Assembly: GCF_964019385.1 (NCBI RefSeq) | Contig: NC_088643.1 | Location: forward strand, 2,444,755 to 2,508,754 | DNA length: 64,000 bases | Reading direction: 5' to 3' | Origin: Sycon ciliatum | Lineage: Eukaryota; Porifera; Calcarea; Leucosolenida; Sycettidae | The notes under the pieces: model-generated | Seen by the model: only the letters and a program-made list of their open reading frames with translations | Told to the model about the DNA's origin: nothing | Database searches by the model: none | In this document: piece by piece, positions 20,861-31,739 of the stretch | Numbering within the stretch: position 1 is the stretch's first letter | Layout of the letters: each line of letters begins with the position of its first letter | Translations under genes and position numbers: made by a program

Positions 20861-21076
20861 TCTCACGACTACTCTCGGCTGACCAACTCCAAATCGCTCT
20901 ACAGTATCTCAAAGAATCAAACCCTCCAGCAACAAGGACAAAGCGAAACAAAAATAATTTGTCAAGAAAGCAGAGCAGGAAGACGTGTCGTGGGCTGCGA
21001 TGACAGCGCGAGCGCTCAGGCGTAGCCATCCAACGCCATTTTTGCACCATGGCAACGCATCTTCGGCAATGAGTGT
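20640..21076 (-). repeat. Right long terminal inverted repeat
   Basis: Inverted copy of 17994-18430. It ends ...GAGTGT followed by AT. It supplies the start of the THAP gene. Confidence 0.85.
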
Positions 21077-21442
21077 ATCGAGTTCGACATAGGATCTGCT
21101 GTAAGCAGTGAATATTAACCAGAAAACCGCCTCTCCCTTTAATCCTTCACATCATTCACTTCTCAAGATAAATATGTATTGAGGCGCCACTGCAGCCACT
21201 TCACTACATGAAAAACCCTACAAACACCATCCTCAAATCAAGTGGTCTCTTTCGCAGACGCTGCAAATTACAATATCTCAATCATGCAGTGTTGCCAAAT
21301 TATTGTGCACGCACACACACACATGCACACACCCACACAACGCCAAGAAAATACCTAGAAAAAAAACAAGAATCGAAAGAGAATAATGGAGAGCCCAGGA
21401 TTAATTATTTGTTTTCAAACTATTGCGCGCGCGCGCGCGCGT

Positions 21443-21487
<45 letters not shown>

Positions 21488-22014
21488 TATACAACGCCAA
21501 GAAAACACCAAGAAAAGAGTAGAGACACAATACACACGCAACTCCAACAGCCATGCAAACGTCCACCCATTTACACGTAAAGTCAAGAGGGATAACAAAT
21601 AATTATACGAAACGAATGCATACGGGGACGGGTACACGCACGTTTCCATACACGTAGTAGTGTAAGAGAGTAACATAGTGCAGTGGTCAGCATAATACTA
21701 GCACATGCTGAGAGTGCAATAGCAAGCTTCACCATTTCTCATGGCCATGCAAATGTTCAGCAGCACTCAGTTCCGCAAGCTTCTGAAGATCAGCACACCT
21801 GCAACAAATAGATAGCACAAGGATATGCTTATTACCGTAATGATGCATTGGAGCACACAACTACCAAGTTTTCAACCGGCAAATGTGATGCTCAATGAAA
21901 ATCAACCCACTCAAAGACCTGCGAACAGGTGACGGTGGGGACAATAATCTATTAGTAATATGAGGAATAAGATCGTTTGGGCACACTCAAGACGCACAGA
22001 CACACCAACATACA
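21077..22014. other. Spacer with CA microsatellites
   Basis: Two (CA)n/(GC)n tracts at about 21305-21340 and 21421-21482, the second starting with a (GC)n run that could adopt Z-DNA. No gene. Confidence 0.6.
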
Positions 22015-23995
22015 TGATAAGGACCCCGGAGTCAGGCCGATTGGTGTCGGTGAGGTTGTGCGACGGATTATCAGCAAAGCCATCCTCAAAGTCACCAAGG
22101 CTGACATAATCCAGTCGGTCGGCTGTCTCCAGCTCTGTGGGGGCCAAGAGTCAGGCATAGAGGCAGCAATCCATGCCATGAGAGAAATCTTCCAGCAGGA
22201 CGACACAGAGGGTATTCTCTTTGCAGACGCTTCCAACGCGTTCAATCGCTTAAACCGTTCTGTGTGTCTCCTGAATGTTCAACACCTATGTCCCGCACTC
22301 GCCGTAGTCCTTACCAACACGTACCGACAGCCCGCAAAGCTGTTTGTCGACGGGGAGACCCTTCAGTCTGCTGAGGGCACAACGCAGGGGGATCCCCTCG
22401 CCATGGTGATGTATGCTCTAGGGACGTTGCCATTAATCCGCGAAGCCGCTGCAGCCAACGCCGTACAAGCGTGGTACGCTGATGATTCTACAGCTGCAAG
22501 TAAGATAATTCGTCTCAGAGAATGGTGGTCTATCCTGGAAACGCGTGGTCCAGCTTACGGCTACTATACGAATGCTGCAAAGTCTGTGTTACTCGTCAAA
22601 CCACAGTTCCTCAACATCGCGCGAGAAGTGTTCGCCGACACTGAAGTTCGCGTAACCGCGGACGGTCACCGACATCTTGGAGCTGTCCTGGGCACAGAGC
22701 AGTATTGCAATCAGTACGTCGCTCAAAAGGCAGAGCAATGGTGCAAAGAAGTCAAGCGCCTCGCAACCTATGCACTTAGCCAACCGCAAGCCGCCTACAC
22801 TGCATTTAGCCAAGGCCTCAAGCACAAATGGTCATTTCTGGTTCGTACTGTACCTGGAGCAGCAGATCTGCTACAGCCACTTGAGGATGTGATCCGCAAT
22901 GATTTCATTCCGGCATTGACAGGGCGTCACCCACCGAATTCGGTGATCCGCGCTGTGCTTGACCTTCCGTGTCGTCTCGGTGGTCTCGGTATTGTTAACC
23001 CCAGTCAGCTGAGCGATGAACATCAGCGCTCTCTGTCCATCACCCATCCACTCATTGACAACATCATCCAACAGCAGTCATCCATGGAAGGCATCTCAGG
23101 GCGGATGCGGGTACTGAAGGCAACAGCTAGGACAGCCGCTGGGAAGAAGGAGAAGGACCATGTCGTCACCCTGATGGCCCAACTCGAGCCAGACCTGCAA
23201 CGCACCCTACAGCTTGCCTCGGAGAAAGGCGCCTCAAGTTGGCTGACATGTCGGCCATTGCGAAGGCATGGCTTCACCCTGCACAAGGGCGCCTTCCGCG
23301 ATGCCATATGCCTCAGGTATGGATGGGATCCTGATCGCTTACCGGCAACATGCGCGTGTGGAAAGCCATTCTCCACCACCCATGCCATGTCATGTGCCAT
23401 CGGTGGTTATCCCTCGTTACGGCACAACGAGGTCCGAGACCTAACAGCAGCACTGCTACGCGACGTCGCACATGATGTTCATGTTGAGCCGCACCTCCAG
23501 CCTGTGACCGGTGAGCGCTTTCCGCTGCGGTCCACCATCACGGCAGAACAAGCTCGGCTGGATGTAGTTGTCAGCGGTCTACACGGTGGACGGTTTGAGA
23601 GGACCTTTCTAGATGTCCGGGTTTTCAACCCATTTGCCCCCTCAAATCGGAAACCAACGATCGCTGGCAGCTACAGAAAGCACGAAGAGGAGAAACGGAG
23701 GAGTTATGAGAGTCGCATTCTCAACGTTGAGCACGCTTCCTTCATCCCCGTGGTGTTCAGTACGACTGGTGGCCAAGGGCAGGCAGCCTCCACTCTCTTT
23801 GGCCGCATTGCAGGCATCAAGTCTGAGAAGAATGGTGAGCCTTTCTCTGTGGCAATGGCTTTGATCAGAGCCCAGCTGTCCTTTGCTCTCGTGAAGGCGG
23901 CCGTGGCATGCCTTCGTGGGCATCGCCACAAGTCGAGCAGGTATGACCCTCATGCATATTCTGCCACACTTGCTGTCTCCGAGTGTCATCTGTAG
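21977..23995 (+). CDS. LINE-type reverse transcriptase with C-terminal endonuclease-like domain
   Basis: A 672-codon frame without stops. Real homology begins about residue 16 (DPGVRPIGVGEVVRRI). RT motifs follow: LFADASNAFNRLN (about 82), EGTTQGDPLAM (about 131) and catalytic WYADDSTA (about 165). The C-terminal third holds a zinc-like CACGKPFSTTHAMSC (about 458), RHNEVRD, and a PD-(D/E)xK-like RLDVVVSG...FLDVRVFNP (about 526-548), reminiscent of the restriction-like endonuclease of R2/NeSL-type LINEs. The first 15 residues look like read-through from flanking DNA, so the copy is 5'-truncated and lacks N-terminal fingers and DNA-binding motifs. A 3' UTR of about 220 bp ends in an A-rich tail near 24220-24251. 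I am confident of an RT and moderately so of the clade. Probably a dead-on-arrival but recent insertion. Confidence 0.85.
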   Translation: MGTLKTHRHTNIHDKDPGVRPIGVGEVVRRIISKAILKVTKADIIQSVGCLQLCGGQESGIEAAIHAMREIFQQDDTEGILFADASNAFNRLNRSVCLLNVQHLCPALAVVLTNTYRQPAKLFVDGETLQSAEGTTQGDPLAMVMYALGTLPLIREAAAANAVQAWYADDSTAASKIIRLREWWSILETRGPAYGYYTNAAKSVLLVKPQFLNIAREVFADTEVRVTADGHRHLGAVLGTEQYCNQYVAQKAEQWCKEVKRLATYALSQPQAAYTAFSQGLKHKWSFLVRTVPGAADLLQPLEDVIRNDFIPALTGRHPPNSVIRAVLDLPCRLGGLGIVNPSQLSDEHQRSLSITHPLIDNIIQQQSSMEGISGRMRVLKATARTAAGKKEKDHVVTLMAQLEPDLQRTLQLASEKGASSWLTCRPLRRHGFTLHKGAFRDAICLRYGWDPDRLPATCACGKPFSTTHAMSCAIGGYPSLRHNEVRDLTAALLRDVAHDVHVEPHLQPVTGERFPLRSTITAEQARLDVVVSGLHGGRFERTFLDVRVFNPFAPSNRKPTIAGSYRKHEEEKRRSYESRILNVEHASFIPVVFSTTGGQGQAASTLFGRIAGIKSEKNGEPFSVAMALIRAQLSFALVKAAVACLRGHRHKSSRYDPHAYSATLAVSECHL

Positions 23996-24251
23996 ACAAC
24001 CTGTCTGTTTCCCCTTTTCTCTGTATCATTTTGTATGTTATAATTTCCGCGGATTCCAGTTTTTCTCCCTTCATTATAATTTAAGCGCAGTTTAGCGCGT
24101 ATTGGCTTATGATTTCTTTTTCTTCTGTTTGTATTTAGCGCTTGACCGGTTATTATTTTCCTTCTCTTTATTTTGCGCTACATATTATTATTTTTCTGGT
24201 ATTATAAACTTTGGCCGTGAAAAAACAAAAAAAAAAACAAAACAAAAAAAC
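22015..24251 (+). mobile_element. 5'-truncated LINE with A-rich tail
   Basis: Starts where RT homology begins and ends with the A-rich string GTGAAAAAACAAAAAAAAAA plus further A/C. The long open frame implies a recent insertion. I did not find a TSD. Confidence 0.7.
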
Positions 24252-24911
24252 ATACATGTAGTGTACACAGTGTTTCACTTCACTGCAACTAAATTCAAAT
24301 GAGATGATTTGAACAATCTGTACAGCGTTGCTGTCAGTCACGGTCTTCCCCAAGATGGAAATGCAATGATTTGTTGTCACGAGACAGTTTCACTGACACA
24401 ATGTCATGTTCATGACATCAAAACGGTTACTTCAGGGAATACGAGTATTAGCTTGAGAAGCTTTTTCTTGTCATTGGCATACAAGCAATCCTCCTAGTCC
24501 TACTACTACTACTAGTACACTGGCACTGCGTTTGTGGATCCCATTGTATTTGACATCATACTACGAGAAGAGTGTCGTGGAGTTCACATAATTATCACAG
24601 GGATAAAAATACATTTCTCATGAAGTAAAATAATAATTGATGATAGCTAGACGATCATAATACGATTGATGCAAAGTCCTTGCAGTCCTTGAGGACTATT
24701 ACGAAGTGGTTGATAACTTTTAGGGCATTCATTCAAGCAACATCAAACAAACGCGATACGCTCCTTGAAAATGGAAAAAAAATTCAAGCATAACGACAGA
24801 ACAGCAGACCAATCGAAACGAGTAAAAGCTTCCTTACCTCAGTCATCGTCCTGCCAAGTAGTTGGACAGCCTTTTGACACGGTGGTACAGGCAGCTCTTG
24901 TCCAGTCAAAC
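24252..24911. other. AT-rich spacer, nothing recognised
   Basis: No gene or clear repeat, apart from a short (CTA)n at about 24497-24516. Confidence 0.45.
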
Positions 24912-25195
24912 AGGGGATCCTTGTGGCGTCGAACGAAAGAGAGTGTCAGTGTATCTGACTCGTCAGATTGCAACTGTGCTGAACTTTTCTCTTTCTCCGC
25001 TTTCTGCTTTCATCCCTCGCTCTGATGAAACCGTTCAAACGTCTTACTGGCAGCAATGGCCAGCCAAAAAGGGGATCCTTGTGGCGTCTAACGAAAGAGA
25101 GCGTCAGTGTACCTAACTCGTCAGATTTGAACTGTGCTGAACTTTTCTCGTTCTGCAATTTCTGCTTTCATCCCGCGCACTGATGAAACGTCTTC
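24912..25195 (+). repeat. Tandem duplication of about 158 bp
   Basis: AGGGGATCCTTGTGGCGTC starts one copy near 24913 and the other near 25070. Both continue with AACGAAAGAGAG(T/C)GTCAGTGTA and end near CTGATGAAAC. The copies differ at several positions, so the duplication is not new. No protein is supported. Confidence 0.75.
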
Positions 25196-25429
25196 AAAGA
25201 ACCACAAGACGCTTTCCAGATTTGATTTTGAACGTCTCCTTATCCTCCTTGGTTACCTCGAGACAGATTACTGTCAGCAACTGCACAGCAGAATTGGCAG
25301 CCATGGCTGAAGTGAAGAAAGGAATGCGCTGCCACGAGGCAAGCAAAACTGAAAATGTGTTTGTTCTCTTTCGGGCACAACACACAGGACGGCGTGACTG
25401 GGTAAACTGGACTCCTGGACTGTGAATAG

Positions 25430-25607
25430 GGGACTTGTAGAAAAAGTGTACTCCTTATAGGGGATTGCGCGGCAGGATGAAGCTGATCAAAACTGAGGGG
25501 ACTCCTGGACTCTGTATACATGTAGTGGATTTTGGACCAATGGACTCTATATAGGGTGCTGGACATCATATAGTGCATGGACTCTATACTGAGTCCTACA
25601 TATACTT
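25430..25607 (-). repeat. GAGTCCA-rich inverted-repeat arm, right
   Basis: Reverse complement of the arm at 17788-17990, with shared outer terminus GGACTCAGTAT and shared TAGAGTCCATTGGTCCAAAA. Confidence 0.6.
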
Positions 25608-26031
25608 TCTATTTGAAGTATACATACCTGTTAACCATGGACTACTTCTGGCTAGATTAAGTCTTGTGTAATCATGTTGCTAGTGAAGCTTGTATCAGAT
25701 CCGCTCTGATTTAGCCACCCACACTAGTAGCAAGTATTACCTTCACTGGGGGCAGGGGTAACTGCAGTTGGATCCCGGGGCGGATACCCTGATGCCGTCA
25801 ATCCTTTTCCTGCACCTCGTCCTCACCCACTTACTGAGGTGTGGTGAGCCCATAAGTGGGATCATTCTCAAGTCCACCCAGAGTTTTGGGGATTTCAGGG
25901 GGTGTCGGCCGTTGGGCGGTTCAATAGCCAACTGAGTCATCTTTCCCAGATTACTTTTGAGTCTCTCTCCCCTCTCCCGGGGAGACCCACGTGACCAGTT
26001 TTGGCAGTGAGCAACAAGTACAAGTACAAGT
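25608..26031. other. Spacer, no gene recognised
   Basis: It may be the 3' UTR of the LINE whose tail lies at 26100-26516, but no coding part is visible. Confidence 0.35.
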
Positions 26032-26079
26032 GTGCGTGTGCGCGTGCATGTGTGTGTGTGTGTGTGTGTCTGTGTGTGT
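26032..26079. repeat. (GT)n microsatellite
   Basis: GT/GC alternation, mainly (TG)n. Confidence 0.8.
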
Positions 26080-26124
26080 CCCATATGGTGCTGTGGTTCA
26101 AATCCGAGATATCCCTGCTGTTGC

Positions 26125-26224
26125 ACAACTCTGTATGCTCGTGTAGCGACCACCCCTGCCCGTACACTTAAGCACACAACTCTGTATGCTCGTGTGGCGA
26201 CCACCCCTGCCCGTATACTTAAGT
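26125..26224 (+). repeat. Tandem 49-bp repeat in a LINE 3' UTR
   Basis: CACAACTCTGTATGCTCGTG followed by (T)(A/G)GCGACCACCCCTGCCCGTA occurs twice in a row. Confidence 0.75.
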
Positions 26225-26592
<368 letters not shown>

Positions 26593-26884
26593 CGTAGGAG
26601 AAATACTCTAGTCACACTTACAAGGATGCTAATGGCAAGTCGTCAAACAGGCCTTGAGGTAGGGTTGTTAGTTGGTTAAATGATAAACGTCTATAAACCA
26701 AACAGAAATACAGGGAAACCTTATGGCCTGATCAACAATCTTTTGCGATTTTTCACTACGTGACACAAGACCTGTAAAATTTAGTGTAAATGGACGTTGA
26801 ATAATACTATGATGATTGTGTGTGGTGAATTACAACTACTCAAGTACAGTCAACTTATCGTATATTAGACACAGTTAGACGGGA

Positions 26885-27000
26885 CTTTATTTATTTATTT
26901 ATTTATTTATTTATTACAGCATCTCATAGCACAGTGAGAACACCGGCCAATGCAAAGAGAGAGGGTGTTAGCCAACCACGGCAAGGCAGGTGCACTGGGC
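26885..27000 (-). repeat. LINE 3' terminus with (TAAA)n tail, minus strand
   Basis: On the minus strand GGTTGGCTAACACCCTCTCT and GCATTGGCCGGTG lead into (TAAA)n. It resembles the 3' UTR of the LINE at 50818-52613 (GGCTGGCTAACGCCCCCTCC, GCATTGGC, then ATAAATAAA), so it is probably the same family. Confidence 0.65.
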
Positions 27001-27509
27001 ATGGAAATTCTGTCGTTATTCGCGAATTGTCGTTATATCCGCAGTCGTTATTAGCGAAGTTGACTGTACATATTTCACTGAAAACTGACTGCAACAACTC
27101 CTGGAAATAGATTTAACCCCAGGTTAATAGCACATCAGAGCCACAACAGTACATTAGAGATTGCGGGAATGTAGGTTAAAGGCGAAGTCCTGCGAACATG
27201 AAACTTTCAGGTTTCGAAGAGTTTGGGTCGCTGAGTCGAACGGTCTTTGTCCGAGGAGGGTGTTGTTGATTTAATTTTGATTCACTGACCAAAACTGACA
27301 AATATATCCAATAACAATGAGGCAAATAAGGAGAGTCACAGTGTACCAGTTCACACCCATCTGTTCAGGAATGTCTACTGTCCAGTGATTTGGCCAGTTT
27401 GGGGAGTGGGGTTGTGGTTGTGAGGGATTAGACTGAAATAGAGAAGCAGAGGGAAAGGAGATGGTTACTAGTCTTGTCAGTGATCAGTTATTGAAGTGAG
27501 TAGGGAGCG
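27001..27509. other. Spacer, nothing recognised
   Basis: No gene seen. Confidence 0.4.
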
Positions 27510-28086
27510 ACTGCCAAGTGGAACTCTCCAAAAGCCTGATACCAATCTGCCAGCTGAGGTTTGGCGCCACCACCGTTAACAGCGACTCTGTCCCATATAT
27601 GGGCCTCCAGATAGACGAACACCTTTCCTTCCGCCTTCAGGTTGAATCTATTCGGAAGAATGTTGGCGCCACGCTGAATGCCTTCTGCTGGTCATGGCCA
27701 ACCAGACTTTTTTAATCTGTGTTTCATTCAATCCACCCTGGAATACAGCAGCAATGAATACGTACACACTACCCATGTCGGTGAGTACAATGACTTACTT
27801 GACATCAGGAGTCGTGCATTAAGAGTTGTTTTTGGATTCCCCCGCACGGCTGACACATCCCCCATCATCAGCCGTCATACACTACAACCACTGACATTTC
27901 CTTTAACATGAAGCTTTACATTTTCGTCCATCGTTGCGTCTAAAACAAAGCAAACCCACTTCTCTGCCAGATGTTTGTTCTCCACTCAGCTGCTGCCCCT
28001 GGACGCCACACTCGCTGCCACAACTCAAAGGGCTTACATACAGTTCACCCCATTGTCACCTCACGCTATGGTTCTGTGCTAGTCAT
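27510..28086 (+). pseudogene. LINE RT C-terminal fragment
   Basis: Plus-strand pieces in two frames: VPYMGLQIDEHLSFRLQVES and IRKNVGATLNAFCW, then after a shift at about 27712 CFIQSTLEYSSNEYVHT and LLDIRSRALRVVFGFPRTAD. The order (Y-GL-DEHL-F, then an I-S-LEY block, then SRALRVVFG) is the post-palm region of a Jockey/CR1-type RT. The palm itself is absent. Homology ends where the TIR element at 28087 begins. Confidence 0.65.
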
Positions 28087-29246
28087 CGGCGGATAATGCC
28101 GGCATAATTTTGAGCATAATCACGGCTTTCTGAAAAATAGCATTGCCGAGCATAGTTGATCCTTCAGCATAACTGCTGCATAAAACTGCTAGGGCCTCGA
28201 AGGGCAAAGTTCACCGTCCAGAGTCTGTTTTTTTGGTTTGTTTGTTGTTTGTTACAAAGGCAAAGGAATCCTCCTAGAAATAGATCTACATCCAAGACTC
28301 GGCAGGGAGTCGTACCATACCACGGTATAATTATATTTGTCCGGTATACCCTAACCTTGGTCATGTTCATTCAGTCATTCCTTCACTGTGCATAGTTCGA
28401 AATTCCCCCCCCCCCCTCCCCCACACACACAATGGTTGCCTCTTTGCTTTGTCATACCACAACCATTCAACCCCTCGATAGGTGATTTGCCTTTGGGTCA
28501 TCCTAATAAAGTTATAATTATTATTACACAAGACTAGAGAGAGAGCTTGGAAGCTTTGTTACAACTCTGAGTTTCACGTATTACTACGATCATCATATTA
28601 TTGTTATTATTATATCTGGCACGGCTCCGTGAAAGGGCCTGATCTACACTGTAAATGTAACCGATGTGTAATGTTTAGGGCGTCAAAGGTCAAAAGTTCA
28701 CCGTCCAGAGTACATCAGTACATGCATGTAGGATGTGGTTTCTCCAGCAGCCAAAGCTGCCACTGTTCGACTGGTATTTCTGTTATTGTTTTCAAATAAT
28801 TTCTTGCACATCATTCTCCCAAATGCATATCTGAAGTCATGTTGTCAATGCAGTGTCATGCATAAGTCACTGTAGCGCAGTGACTCTGCATTATATTCTA
28901 TTATTTCTGTACATGTTATGTTATGTTACCTTTATTTTACTTCACCATAGGTACAGGCATTGCTGCCTTCTACATAATTATGCTTGTATTGATGTTGCAG
29001 TGCCTATTGCTGTATCCTGGTCCCTTCTCCATAGCTGAGACTAGATCTTCATCTTCTTCCATGCACTTTTCTCCGGAAGTCCGCATTTCATCCCGAGTAC
29101 ACATTCTACACATTTTAGTGGCATTATAAACATGAAAGAGCACAGTGTCATGAAGTATAATTTGAGGATAATTTTAGTGGTTTTCAGAGCATAGTGCCAG
29201 CATACTGAAAAGCATAATCCGTGTGATTTTCGAGCATTATCCGCCG
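28087..29246. mobile_element. Non-autonomous TIR element with a nested insertion
   Basis: CGGCGGATAATGC at 28087-28099 is inverted at 29234-29246. Subterminal regions repeat GCATAAT/GAGCATA motifs. Inside, AAAGTTCACCGTCCAGAGT occurs at 28206-28224 and again at 28693-28711, bracketing about 468 bp that contains a LINE-like 3' end (TAATAAAGTTATAATTATTA). This looks like an insertion with a 19-bp TSD. Related GCATAAT/AATGCTC sequence is at 35570-35690. Confidence 0.55.
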
Positions 29247-29653
29247 ACGTCTATTCTGTGCCCCTCTCCTTTTTGCCCCTATTAGTAGGAATAGCCTTCA
29301 ACCCGCTGTTCCCTCCACTCGTCATTGTCCATAATCCGTAACTGGAGAGAGGCTTCGTTAACGCACGGCAATCACCGAGGACCAGGCACAACTCGGAAGG
29401 TTCAAAGTTATGGAAAGACCAAAGAGGGGAAGGTAAGCGCAACGAAAATGAGCTACGGAGATGTGTGAAGCTAGGTGTCAGGACGTCGTATGTGTCAGTA
29501 CTCTGTCAGTTTTGTGCCTAGTTGTTGCACTTTCTGACTGTATATTGTATCTGGTTACAGTGATGGAGAGTTACACTGAACTCATAACCATATGTATTTT
29601 ACCTTTCTACATTTATTATTGGCTCAACATCTGAGTATTATTATTATTATTAT
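29247..29653. other. Spacer ending in (ATT)n
   Basis: Possibly the LINE 3' region displaced by the TIR element to its left (GTGCCCCTCTCC...). No gene. Confidence 0.35.
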
Positions 29654-30039
29654 TTTAAAACGAAGGTAAGTTATGGGTCGCAAGTATCCACGCAAACACA
29701 CATCCAGTCATAATAAGGCACTTGTCATAAGTATCCGAACGTTTTCGGTCCCTTCTCATCAAGGATTATACAGGGAATGTTATGTTGTTGTCACTATTAT
29801 TATTTTCCTTCGAGTTTTGTATCATGCTAAACTTGATAATGTTTCACCTTGTCACGAGTGTTGTTATCTAATTATCTTTACGATATATAAGTTTTAGTCT
29901 TTCCAACTTGAGCCATTCCCTGTATAATCCTTGATGAGAAGGGACCGAAAACGTTCGTATACTTATGACAAGTGCCTTATTATGACTGGATGTGTGTTTG
30001 CGTGGATACTTGCGACTCATAACTTACCTTCGTTTTAAA
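29654..30039. mobile_element. Fold-back MITE with 126-bp arms
   Basis: The arms 29654-29779 and 29914-30039 are near-perfect inverted copies, both starting TTTAAAACGAAGGTAAG at the outer end. The loop is 134 bp. The element sits inside an (ATT)n tract on both sides. No ORF. Confidence 0.85.
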
Positions 30040-30065
30040 GTATTATTATTATTATTATTTAAAGA

Positions 30066-30441
30066 GTCGGCGTGGAGAAAGCAATTTTATTAGTGCAATT
30101 AGGAGTATAATAGATGCAGACATGGCCAGACAACAATGTTTGACACCTATTATGTAATGCTGTAGCACTTCCTTTGTTGTTCACACTTTTAATTAATTAT
30201 GCTGTTATAAAATGTTCTATTTTTGTACACAGTACCCTCAGTTCCGATACTATTCACTGATGAGCGGAACACGAAAATCGATTTTGAATAACATAAAAAT
30301 CCTTAAAAATTCCATGAACTCGTTGTTGTCTGGCCATGTCTGCATCTATTATACTCCTAATTGCATTATTATTATTTTATAATATTATATATATTATAAT
30401 ATTATAAAATAGCTATTATAAAATTGTTGTCTCCGCGTCGA
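30066..30441. mobile_element. Fold-back MITE with an AT palindrome inserted in the right arm
   Basis: The left arm (from 30066, TCGGCGTGGAGAAAGCAATT, continuing through GCAATTAGGAGTATAATAGA to about 30136) is inverted on the right (about 30322-30441). The right arm alone is interrupted at about 30366-30411 by a palindrome of A/T (ATTTTATAATATTATATAT and its inverse). Confidence 0.75.
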
Positions 30442-31179
30442 TTATTTATTATTATTATTATTTTATTTTACGGGTATAGTCCCCTAGTCGAAGGGTCTGT
30501 CATCTGGTAAATCGACTGCTTGTACTGTTAAAATAGTTCTGACGATATTAGTTATTTTGTTGTCCCTGCCCTTTTGGCACGTGTGTGCCCCTTTTGGCAC
30601 GTTGGTGCGGACCGCGCGCGGACTGCGCCGGTTTCATGATTATCGTACATGTTCTTGTTGTTGTGCGCATGCTTGCATGCTTATCGTGCGCATTCTGGTT
30701 GTTTTGGGTGCCTTCTTCCTGAGACTCTCCTTGGAACAACAATGATAATCTGTCCTCTGAGTGTGGCGTACGTGTGATATGAGATATCGAGAGTAATCTG
30801 AAGGGCTATCGTGCGAGGATTAAAACCCCCCGACGACAATTTGATTGTATTCTTACTTTGTAGCTGACTCCAGGCTCTTTGGAATAGTTAGCCAAATTCT
30901 CCGCCGAGTTCTAGTTCCCTAGCTTCTCTAATAATTCTCACTACAGACTCCATTCTAGTTTCGAAGAGATTCATATTCTTGTGCATTTGTTCTGAAACAA
31001 ACTGCTGGTTTGTCTCCTCCTTTGCCTTCTTTGCCTTTTATTGGTATTCTTTTATCTGTTTTACTGCTGTGGTTGGCTTTCACCCTTGTCTCAGTTTTAC
31101 TGGCCGTCCTCATGATGTGTCATGAGATAATGATATAAATACAAAATACAAAACAATTCCTCATCTTGTGCATTTGTTC
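30442..31179. other. Spacer, nothing firmly recognised
   Basis: A 28-bp string (TTCTTGTGCATTTGTTCT plus (G/C)AAACAAA) occurs near 30977 and 31157. No gene. Confidence 0.4.
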
Positions 31180-31535
31180 TCAAACAAATTCCTCGTAGTA
31201 CCTGTATTTGCAGCAGTCTTGCGCTCTTTGATTTGTTTGACTCGCGCGTGACTTTCCTTTCTTTTCTTGTGCCATGTATGACGTATCGGTATGACGTGAG
31301 TGTGTACGCACTATGTTTATGACCACGTGACTGCATGCTCGCGTGGAACTACAGTCAGTAGGCTAGTGCATTTTAGCGACTGCAGCGATTTGATCTTCTT
31401 GCTGCAGCGCGGTTTCTTCTTCTTCACTTGTGTCTTTTCTTTGGTCGCTGCACTAGTTTGTGATTACCATGATTACGTGTCAATGGACGACATAGTCGCC
31501 ATTTTGTGCATGTCCTTTTTCCTGATAGATCTTGG
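31180..31535 (+). repeat. Left arm of a large diverged inverted pair
   Basis: It matches the reverse complement of about 36455-36775 at a level I judge by eye to be 65-75%. Shared blocks include GGCTAGTGCATTT, GTGTACGCACT, TATGACGTAT and GCTGCACTAGTTTGT. The match extends outward toward about 30930 and 37210. It could be a very old long TIR or two inverted copies of one repeat. Confidence 0.55.
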
Positions 31536-31739
31536 ATCTCGTGGAAAAAGAGCAGTTTTCTTTTCTCCCAACTTTACTACTATTTCAATATTTCAACTCT
31601 CTTGATTCCTTGTTGATAGTTGTGGCTCAGTGCATGTGTGAGTGTGCTGGAGTGCCAGCTGGAAGAGACAGAGAGCATAGTAGTGGAGTAACAGACTCAT
31701 AATCTCATAATGGGTGAATGACATCCAGGGGTAAAAGGA

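Larger units (their letters stand above)
17994..21076. mobile_element. ISL2EU-like DNA transposon, internally deleted
   Basis: About 430-bp TIRs (left from 17994, right to 21076) begin ACACTCATTGCCGAAG and are flanked by AT on both sides (17992-17993 and 21077-21078). A plus-strand gene with SAP-like and SWIM-like parts starts in the left TIR. A minus-strand gene with a THAP domain starts in the right TIR. A THAP-type transposase plus a YqaJ-type exonuclease, an AT TSD and convergent genes is what I recall for ISL2EU (IS4EU) elements. Both genes are cut before their catalytic domains (DDE and YqaJ), so this copy is a defective derivative. The superfamily name is from memory and should be checked. 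Confidence 0.65.

Noticed and set aside
29654..30441. Adjacent hairpins as a CRISPR-like or attC-like array
   Set aside because: The two hairpins are unrelated in sequence, lack regular spacers, and the genome is eukaryotic.
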